Under the pieces are notes generated by a model. It was not told the DNA's origin and did not search any database. It was given only the letters and a program-made list of their open reading frames with translations. Below, piece after piece: positions 1-5,248 of a DNA stretch of 17,695 nucleotides. Location of the stretch: NCBI GenBank assembly GCA_031969915.1, contig DALYJJ010000126.1, positions 1 to 17,695 of the forward strand. The letters run 5' to 3'. Each line of letters opens with the position of its first letter. Positions within the stretch are counted from its first letter, which is position 1. Position numbers and translations under genes: made by a program. The stretch comes from DALYJJ01 sp031969915 (lineage in GTDB: Bacteria; Acidobacteriota; Terriglobia; Bryobacterales; Bryobacteraceae).

Positions 1-135
1 GATGTCCAAGGTGGGGTCAAAAAACAGGGGGTCGCCGTCCACCGGGAAGCGCCCGAAAGCTCTCTGAAACGCCTCGTGCTGCCGCAGCAGCACGCGCAGA
101 GTGGATGGCCTTACGCGATCTGGTTGTCGCCGCAT
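1..135 (-). CDS. Unidentified protein, N-terminal 45 residues only
   Basis: This is the first 45 codons of a gene that continues past the left edge. I do not recognise the family. The start is well supported: an ATG at 133-135 is preceded by a perfect GGAGG (complement of 141-145) with a five-base spacer. The visible peptide opens with a very basic stretch (MRRQPDRVRPSTLRVLLRQ), continues with an amphipathic segment rich in Gln, His and Phe, and then has a hydrophobic FFDPTLDI-like patch at the edge. There is no signal peptide or membrane segment in the visible part. It lies 55 bases downstream of the methyltransferase gene on the same strand, so it could be the third gene of the phosphofructokinase transcript, but it has its own strong ribosome binding site. 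No function can be assigned from so short a piece. Confidence 0.6.
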   Translation of the reverse strand, partial: MRRQPDRVRPSTLRVLLRQHEAFQRAFGRFPVDGDPLFFDPTLDI

Positions 136-190
136 GGATACCTCCGCGGCATTGATCGCATGAACTGACCGAATCGCCAAACGAGTTCAG

Positions 191-844
191 CTACTTCTCC
201 GCGAGCCAGGCCAGGAACAGACCGTCGGGTGGAACGTCTTCCCAGTAGGAAATCTCACGGCTTTGCACCCGCCGGCAGTGGCGGCGCAGCATCCGCTCCA
301 TCTCCTCGCGGCTGAACCAGCGCTCCCACTCCGGTGTCTCCAGCCGCCCCCACTGCGCGGCGTTCTTGTCGATGACCACGATCCGGCCGCCCGGCTTCAC
401 CACGCGGCAGAGCTCCGCGACGGCCTTCTCGATCTCCACCGCGTGCTCGAGCGATTCGGTGGCGTAGGCGCCGTCGAAGCTCCCGCTGGCAAATGGCAGT
501 TCGGTCAGCGCTCCGCCCACCGGCATCACGCCCTGCGGCACAAACCGGAGCATGGCCTCGGCCAGATCCATACCCACGACGCGCACGCCCGGGCGCTCCG
601 CCAGAAGGACGCGCGCGAACCGCGCCTTGCCGCATCCGGCGTCCAGCACGCGCTTGCCGCCGAGGTCCGCGCCCAAGTGCTGCAGCACCAGGCGCACATG
701 GAAAATCCGGGGATCGATGGTGGAGGGGAAATGTTCCTCGTCGGCGGCGGAGGCTTCGAAGGAAGCGCGGATCCGCCTGCGCAGATCCGCGCTCAACGCC
801 TCGCTCGCCGGCTTCACGCCCAGCAGGCGGGATAACCAGCGCAC
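191..844 (-). CDS. Class I SAM-dependent methyltransferase (Methyltransf_11 type)
   Basis: This is a predicted cytoplasmic S-adenosylmethionine-dependent methyltransferase of about 217 residues; the substrate is unknown. Motif I is VLDAGCGKARF (about residues 67-77 from the chosen start). It is followed by the acidic strand-2 end VVGMDLAEAML, then the motif II/III region LPFASGSFDGAYATESLEH and the VVKPGGRIVVIDKN strand, the usual order for the UbiE/Methyltransf_11 fold. The reading frame is open further upstream, to an ATG at 989-991, but that would run more than 130 bases into the phosphofructokinase gene. I therefore prefer the GTG at 842-844, which lies eight bases after the phosphofructokinase stop; a second GTG at 815-817 is also possible. 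Neither has a clear Shine-Dalgarno sequence, so translation may depend on coupling to the upstream gene. The class is secure and the start is uncertain. Small-molecule, lipid or glycan methylation are all possible. Confidence 0.85.
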   Translation of the reverse strand: MRWLSRLLGVKPASEALSADLRRRIRASFEASAADEEHFPSTIDPRIFHVRLVLQHLGADLGGKRVLDAGCGKARFARVLLAERPGVRVVGMDLAEAMLRFVPQGVMPVGGALTELPFASGSFDGAYATESLEHAVEIEKAVAELCRVVKPGGRIVVIDKNAAQWGRLETPEWERWFSREEMERMLRRHCRRVQSREISYWEDVPPDGLFLAWLAEK

Positions 845-852
845 GGCCGCGG

Positions 853-2034
853 TCAGGCCCGCGTCAGGAAGATCGGCAGGCCGAGCTTCTTCGCGTAATT
901 CGGCCGGTAGCGCTCCGTGTTGTACATCGACGCCACGTCCACCTTGCGCGGCCCAAGCTTGGGATCGGGAATCGGAACCATGGCAAAGCATCCGTTGGAG
1001 ATGGCGGCCATCACACCGCTCTGCCCTTCCTGAACGGCGTCAAAGGCCATGTTTCCGAACGTGGAAGCAACCATCTTGTCGACGAAGTCGGGGTCGCCCG
1101 AACGCAGGTCGTAGGTCAAGTCGCTGACCACGGTCTCCTCCTTCGTGCGCCTCTTGATTTCCTCGCTCAGGTCCTCGCCCACATTGGCCTTCTTGCGGTG
1201 TCCGAAGGCATCCGCCTCCCCGTAGTGCTTCACCTGGTAGCCTTCCCACTCGGCGCCTTCGGAGAGAATCACGAGCGAGTAGTTGCTTGGGTTATTGGCC
1301 TTGTCCTTGACCAGCAAGTCGATCATCTTCGCGAGATCGAACCGGTACTCGGGAATCGCGCAGCGGATGGAGGTCACGTACGCCGAGTAGAGCGCCGTGT
1401 AGCCGGCGTCGCGGCCGAACACGCGGAACACACCGATGCGTTCATGGGAGCCGACGGTGGTGCGCTGGCGGTTGATGGCGTCCATCGCCCGGCTGATGGC
1501 GGTGGAGAAGCCGATGCAGTACTCCGTGTTCCGCACGTCGTTGTCCATCGTCTTGGGTACGGCGACGACTTTCATGCCGAGTTTGTCGAGCGCCGCGGCA
1601 TAGCTCAGCGTATCGTCGCCGCCAATCGCGATGAGGTAATCGATGCCCAGCCCCTCGAGGTTCTTGAGCACGTGGGAGCTGACGTCGTAAACCTTCGAAG
1701 TGACGCCGTCCTTGGTGGACTCCTTCGCCGGGAAACTCTCGGCGGTGAGGAAATCGGGCAGCTTCTTCATCTTCGAAGGATTGGTCCGGCTGGAGTGCAG
1801 GAAGGTGCCGCCGGTGCGGTCGATGGTGCGCGTGTTCTCGCGCGTCAGGGGCAGCACATAGCGCGCTCTGGAGGCGGGATCGTCCAGGTTGAGATGAGTG
1901 AGCGCTTCCCAACCGCGCCGGAGGCCGACCACCTCCAGATTGCATTCGCTGCCGCGGTAGACAACGCCTTTGATGACTGAGTTGAGACCGGGAACGTCGC
2001 CGCCGCCGGTGAGAATGCCGATACGTTTTGCCAT
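853..2034 (-). CDS. 6-phosphofructokinase with PPi-dependent type active site
   Basis: This 393-residue protein of the phosphofructokinase family phosphorylates fructose 6-phosphate to fructose 1,6-bisphosphate in the cytoplasm. It starts with the family's phosphoryl-donor loop (MAKRIGILTGGGDVPGLN). The donor-deciding residues are visible: GGDDT at 138-142 and PKTMDND at 160-166. ATP-dependent enzymes such as E. coli PfkA have glycine at the second acidic position of GGDG and at the Lys position of PGTIDND. Asp plus Lys is the established signature of pyrophosphate-dependent enzymes, which are reversible. FGRDAGYTAL at 206-215 corresponds to the substrate-binding MGR region. The ATG at 2034 is chosen because the family homology begins there; AGGAG (complement of 2049-2053 region) lies upstream with a rather long spacer. 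The frame is open to 2361 but that part is antisense to the next gene. A methyltransferase gene follows closely, and the gene is divergent from the cyclodeaminase-like gene. The family is certain; the PPi preference is inferred from two residues. Confidence 0.93.
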   Translation of the reverse strand: MAKRIGILTGGGDVPGLNSVIKGVVYRGSECNLEVVGLRRGWEALTHLNLDDPASRARYVLPLTRENTRTIDRTGGTFLHSSRTNPSKMKKLPDFLTAESFPAKESTKDGVTSKVYDVSSHVLKNLEGLGIDYLIAIGGDDTLSYAAALDKLGMKVVAVPKTMDNDVRNTEYCIGFSTAISRAMDAINRQRTTVGSHERIGVFRVFGRDAGYTALYSAYVTSIRCAIPEYRFDLAKMIDLLVKDKANNPSNYSLVILSEGAEWEGYQVKHYGEADAFGHRKKANVGEDLSEEIKRRTKEETVVSDLTYDLRSGDPDFVDKMVASTFGNMAFDAVQEGQSGVMAAISNGCFAMVPIPDPKLGPRKVDVASMYNTERYRPNYAKKLGLPIFLTRA

Positions 2035-2131
2035 GGAAGAACGGGCTCCTGATAGAAGAAATACGAGTTCATCACCAGTATATCTGGCGGCCCGGCGCCG
2101 CCGGACGTTATCCTGAAGGATCGGTATCCCC
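2035..2131. promoter_or_regulatory. Divergent intergenic region with symmetric elements and a possible -10 box
   Basis: These 97 bases separate the phosphofructokinase gene (minus) from the cyclodeaminase-like gene (plus) and must hold the promoters of both. For the minus gene, TATACT (complement of 2077-2082) matches the -10 consensus at five of six positions and would give a leader of about 35 bases, but I see no good -35 box. The same bases lie in a symmetric element, CCAG-TATAT-CTGG at 2075-2087. It abuts a hairpin, GGCGGC-CCGGC-GCCGCC at 2086-2102. For the plus gene, AAGGA at 2115-2119 is a plausible but distant ribosome binding site. I see no riboswitch-like fold. The operator and promoter roles are inferred from position and symmetry only. 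Confidence 0.35.
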
Positions 2132-3364
2132 ATGGAAAGCACGCAACGCCCCCCCTTGCACGAAGTCGTGGAGGCGGAGGGCCACCTCATCGACTCCCAG
2201 GTGATGGAACGCATCTTCGATACCGTCGTCGAGTTCGGCGGCAGGTTCGAAGTGGAGAAGTTCTCGATCGGCCGCACGAACAGCGACCCCTCGCATCTCC
2301 GGCTGCGAGTGGAGGCCTCCGACGAGCAGCAGATGGCTTCGCTGCTCGCCCAGTTGCTCACGCTCGGCTGTTCGCCCGTGGACTCCGGCGACGCTCACAC
2401 GGAGGTCGTCGAGCGCGACTGCTGTGCGCCGGAGGACTTCTACTCGACGACCAACCATCGCACTCTGGTCCGCATCAACGGCCAGTGGGTGACGGTGGCG
2501 AACCAGCGCATGGACGCCATCGTCGTGGTTCAGACCGGCGGCGCCGTGTGCCGGCGCCTGCGCGACGTTCGCGCGGGGGACCGCGTGGTGGTCGGCATGC
2601 GCGGGATCCGGGTGATTCCCGAGTCCAAGGAGCGCGACCGCCTGGCGTTCGCGTTCATGTCGAACGGCATCTCTTCCGAGCGCCAGGTGGAAACCGCCGT
2701 CCGCCAGACCGTGCAGTTGATGCAGCACACGCGGGAAAGCGGGCAGAAGATTGTCGTCGTCGCGGGCCCGGTGGTGGTGCACACCGGCGGGGCGGCCCCT
2801 CTCTCACGGCTGATCCGCGGGGGCTGGGTGAATGCGCTGCTTGCGGGAAACGCACTCGGGGTTCACGATATCGAGTCCGCTCTGCTCGGCACGTCGCTCG
2901 GGATCCGCCAGACGGACGGCCGCCAGGAGGAGCACGGCCATCGGAATCACATGCGCGCCATCAACGCCATCTATCACGCCGGCGGCATCCAGGCCGCTGT
3001 CGCGGGCGGCCGCCTCACACGCGGCGTGATGTACGAGTGCGTGAAGGCGGGCATTCCTTACGTTCTCGCGGGCAGCCTGCGGGACGACGGACCGCTGCCG
3101 GACACGATCACCGACATGAATGCGGCGCAGGATGCCTACGCGGAACAGATCCGCGGCGCGGGGCTGGTGCTCTGCCTCGGCTCCATGCTGCACTCGATCG
3201 CGGTCGGCAACATGCTCCCCAGTTGGGTGAAGATCGTGTGCGTCGACATCAACCCGGCCGTGGCCACCAAGGTGAGCGACCGCGGCACCGGACAGGCCGT
3301 GGGCGTGGTCACCGACGTCGGCCTGTTTCTCGATCTGCTCAGCCGGGGCGTGGAAGCGCGATAA
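2132..3364 (+). CDS. TIGR00300/LOR-SDH family protein, likely ornithine cyclodeaminase-type
   Basis: This 410-residue protein matches the family known as TIGR00300, or the LOR/SDH bifunctional-enzyme conserved domain. Relatives form the C-terminal part of the cyanobacterial arginine dihydrolase/ornithine cyclodeaminase ArgZ/AgrE and a stand-alone archaeal enzyme. The expected reaction is ornithine to proline with release of ammonia. The N-terminal ~100 residues form the ACT-like LOR/SDH region. The C-terminal part contains conserved-looking blocks: GPVVVHTGG (212-220), LLAGNALGVHDIESALLG (236-253), GHRNHMRAINAIYHAGG (269-285), GSLRDDGPLPDTITDMN (314-330), GSMLHSIAVGNMLP (350-363) and the cofactor-binding-like VDINPAVATKVSDRG (371-385). 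The arginine dihydrolase module of the cyanobacterial fusion is absent, as in archaea. Start: ATG 2132, with AAGGA about twelve bases upstream. queF follows after five bases, suggesting one transcript. Family recognition is strong; activity is inferred from homologues. Confidence 0.82.
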   Translation: MESTQRPPLHEVVEAEGHLIDSQVMERIFDTVVEFGGRFEVEKFSIGRTNSDPSHLRLRVEASDEQQMASLLAQLLTLGCSPVDSGDAHTEVVERDCCAPEDFYSTTNHRTLVRINGQWVTVANQRMDAIVVVQTGGAVCRRLRDVRAGDRVVVGMRGIRVIPESKERDRLAFAFMSNGISSERQVETAVRQTVQLMQHTRESGQKIVVVAGPVVVHTGGAAPLSRLIRGGWVNALLAGNALGVHDIESALLGTSLGIRQTDGRQEEHGHRNHMRAINAIYHAGGIQAAVAGGRLTRGVMYECVKAGIPYVLAGSLRDDGPLPDTITDMNAAQDAYAEQIRGAGLVLCLGSMLHSIAVGNMLPSWVKIVCVDINPAVATKVSDRGTGQAVGVVTDVGLFLDLLSRGVEAR

Positions 3365-3369
3365 CGAAT

Positions 3370-3771
3370 ATGCCGAAGAAGGAATATACGGACGAACACG
3401 CCGGCGCCGGCGTCGACGCTCCCTTGCCGGACATCGAAACCTGGCCAAACCAATACCGCGAGCCGTACGAGATCGAGATCGAGATTCCGGAATTCACCTC
3501 CGTGTGCCCGCGCACCGGGCTTCCCGATCACGGAACGATCACCATCCGCTACACGCCGGACCGCAGTTGCCTGGAGTTGAAGTCGCTCAAGATGTACATG
3601 CTCGCCTACCGGAATTTGGGCATCTTCCAGGAGAACATCGTCAACCGTTTTCTGCGCGATCTCGTGAAGGCGGCCAGACCGGTATCGATCACGGTGATCG
3701 GGGAGTTTACGCCGCGGGGCGGCGTCTATTCGAAGATCACGGCGTCGTGGAGCCGAAAGCGTGGCAAGTGA
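3370..3771 (+). CDS. queF: NADPH-dependent 7-cyano-7-deazaguanine (preQ0) reductase QueF, short type
   Basis: QueF reduces the nitrile of preQ0 to the amine of preQ1 with two NADPH, the last free-base step before tRNA modification with queuosine. It acts in the cytoplasm. The 133-residue length fits the short, unimodular (YkvM-like) type rather than the long E. coli type. Catalytic residues align with the B. subtilis enzyme: the thioimide-forming Cys46 in EFTSVCP, Asp53 in TGLPD, the QueF motif ELKSLKMYM (69-77) and the substrate-binding Glu88 in IFQEN. The residue before Glu88 is Gln where B. subtilis has His. TPRGG (114-118) is the conserved C-terminal element. The ATG lies six bases after the previous stop; the ribosome binding site is weak, suggesting translational coupling. 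The last 11 bases overlap the next gene. No other queuosine gene is in the window and no preQ1 riboswitch precedes it. Identification is very secure. Confidence 0.96.
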   Translation: MPKKEYTDEHAGAGVDAPLPDIETWPNQYREPYEIEIEIPEFTSVCPRTGLPDHGTITIRYTPDRSCLELKSLKMYMLAYRNLGIFQENIVNRFLRDLVKAARPVSITVIGEFTPRGGVYSKITASWSRKRGK

Positions 3772-5248
3772 GCAGCCCGATTTGAAGACCGTCGAGTTGA
3801 CGGCGATCATACGCGAGATTCAGGACCGGGTGCGCGCGCGCTACCCGCTGGGCGAGGCGGCGGGCATTCCGCTCCCCGACCTGATGCCGGTGGTGCACGC
3901 ACGCGACGCCGCGCTCTCCAAGGTGGCGGCCATCGGGACCGTGAACCCCCGCCGCGGCGGCCCCGTGAACGCCGCGGTGCAGGCAGGTAAGCGCCTGATC
4001 GCCCGTTCGCTCCGCTGGTTCGTTCGCGAGCAGGTGGAATTCAACCGGGCTTCGCTGCTCTGCATGGAGGCGCTGCTCGAAGCGCTAAACGAAACCAAGC
4101 GCTCGCTGGCCGCGGCGGGCGCCGAGAACCAGCGTCTGCGCGAGGAACTGCAGTCGGCCCTCGACGGCCATGCGCGCCGGCTGGCAGAGGAGACAGCCTC
4201 GCTCCGGCGGGAGACCGCCGAAGTCAGGGAAGAAGCGGTGAACCTGCAGGACATCCGCAAGCACTGGGCCGAATGGCGGCCCGAGTGGGAGCGCAAGCTG
4301 GCCGTGAACGAGATGCAGTTTCTCCGTAGCGTCGCCGATCTGCAGACCGGGTTCTCACACCGCGTAGGCCTGATGGAGGCCACCTTCCGGGACCTCATGC
4401 GGTCCCAGCACACGGACTTTCATGGCGCGCTCGACCGCTATGGTGTCGATATCCAGAAGCGGCTGTGGGAGGACCTCGCCAAGGCGCACGTCGAATTCGA
4501 CCGCCTCATTCACGAGGAGCTTCGCGCCCTGCGGCTGCGCCTGGTCGCCGCCGCGGAAGCGCCTCCCCCACCGTCCACCGGCGCGCCCGCGCCGAGCGAG
4601 CCATTCCCCGCCCCGGCGATCGACTGGCTTCGTTTCGCGCAGCGTTTTCGCGGCTCAGAAGAGTGGATCAAGGCGAACCAGCGCCGCTACCTTCCGCACT
4701 TCGAGGGCCGTCGCAACGTCCTCGACATCGGCTGCGGCCGCGGTGAGTTCCTGGAGGTGATGCGCGAGGCCGGGGTACCCGCGCGGGGCATCGATCTCGC
4801 CGCCGAGTCGATCGCGCTGTGCAGGGACAAGGGCCTGGGCGCCGAGACCGCCGACCTGTTCGCCTATCTCTCGGCGCTCGCCGACGGTGAACTGGACGGC
4901 ATCTTTTGCAGTCAGGTGGTGGAACACCTGCCTCCGCACCTGCTGCCCCGGTTCCTCACGCTGGCTGCTCAGAAAATGGAGTCCAACGGGGTGATCGCCC
5001 TGGAGACGCCGAATCCCGCTTCGCTTGCGATCTTCGCCACCCACTTCTACCTCGATCCCACGCACCAGCGTCCCGTGCCCGCGCCGCTGCTTAGTTTCTA
5101 TCTCGAGGAGGCCGGGTTCGGCGGGTTACGGGTGGACTACTTGTCGCCGGCGGTGGAAACGCTTCCCGCCCTGGCCGCTCTGCCGGAGCCGGTGCGCGAC
5201 GCCTTGTTCGGCGGTCTCGACTACTCGATCGTCGCTACTCGTCTTTAG
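3761..5248 (+). CDS. Coiled-coil protein with C-terminal class I methyltransferase domain
   Basis: This 495-residue protein has two parts. Residues about 85-262 are predicted to be long charged helices (for example ENQRLREELQSALDGHARRL), likely coiled coil. A Pro/Ala-rich linker (267-286) leads to a SAM-dependent methyltransferase at about 287-460: motif I VLDIGCGRGEFLEVM (320-334), the acidic strand-2 end ARGIDLAAESI (341-351), FCSQVVEHLPP (382-392) and the late LETPNP motif (414-419). Such fusions often occur in polysaccharide gene clusters, where the methyltransferase may modify a sugar or cap a chain; here the next genes encode a glycosyltransferase and a six-hairpin protein. The start is GTG 3761, with GGAG at 3749-3752 and an eight-base spacer, inside the end of queF (11-base overlap). 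The stop overlaps the convergent glycosyltransferase stop by 14 bases. The domain class is secure; the substrate is unknown. There is no signal peptide or membrane segment. Confidence 0.87.
   Translation: MASEQPDLKTVELTAIIREIQDRVRARYPLGEAAGIPLPDLMPVVHARDAALSKVAAIGTVNPRRGGPVNAAVQAGKRLIARSLRWFVREQVEFNRASLLCMEALLEALNETKRSLAAAGAENQRLREELQSALDGHARRLAEETASLRRETAEVREEAVNLQDIRKHWAEWRPEWERKLAVNEMQFLRSVADLQTGFSHRVGLMEATFRDLMRSQHTDFHGALDRYGVDIQKRLWEDLAKAHVEFDRLIHEELRALRLRLVAAAEAPPPPSTGAPAPSEPFPAPAIDWLRFAQRFRGSEEWIKANQRRYLPHFEGRRNVLDIGCGRGEFLEVMREAGVPARGIDLAAESIALCRDKGLGAETADLFAYLSALADGELDGIFCSQVVEHLPPHLLPRFLTLAAQKMESNGVIALETPNPASLAIFATHFYLDPTHQRPVPAPLLSFYLEEAGFGGLRVDYLSPAVETLPALAALPEPVRDALFGGLDYSIVATRL

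Noticed and set aside
493..1980. Long plus-strand open frame opposite phosphofructokinase and methyltransferase
   Set aside because: It is antisense to two clear genes, its translation has no recognisable domain and is rich in His/Arg/Gly as expected from high-GC complementary frames.
2035..2361. Upstream extension of the phosphofructokinase frame to 2361
   Set aside because: Homology starts at the ATG at 2034; the extension is antisense to the start of the cyclodeaminase-like gene, and the region before the ATG has the features of a divergent promoter.
3365..3369. A preQ1 riboswitch ahead of queF
   Set aside because: Only five bases separate queF from the preceding gene, and the 97-base region before that gene shows no preQ1-I or preQ1-II like fold.
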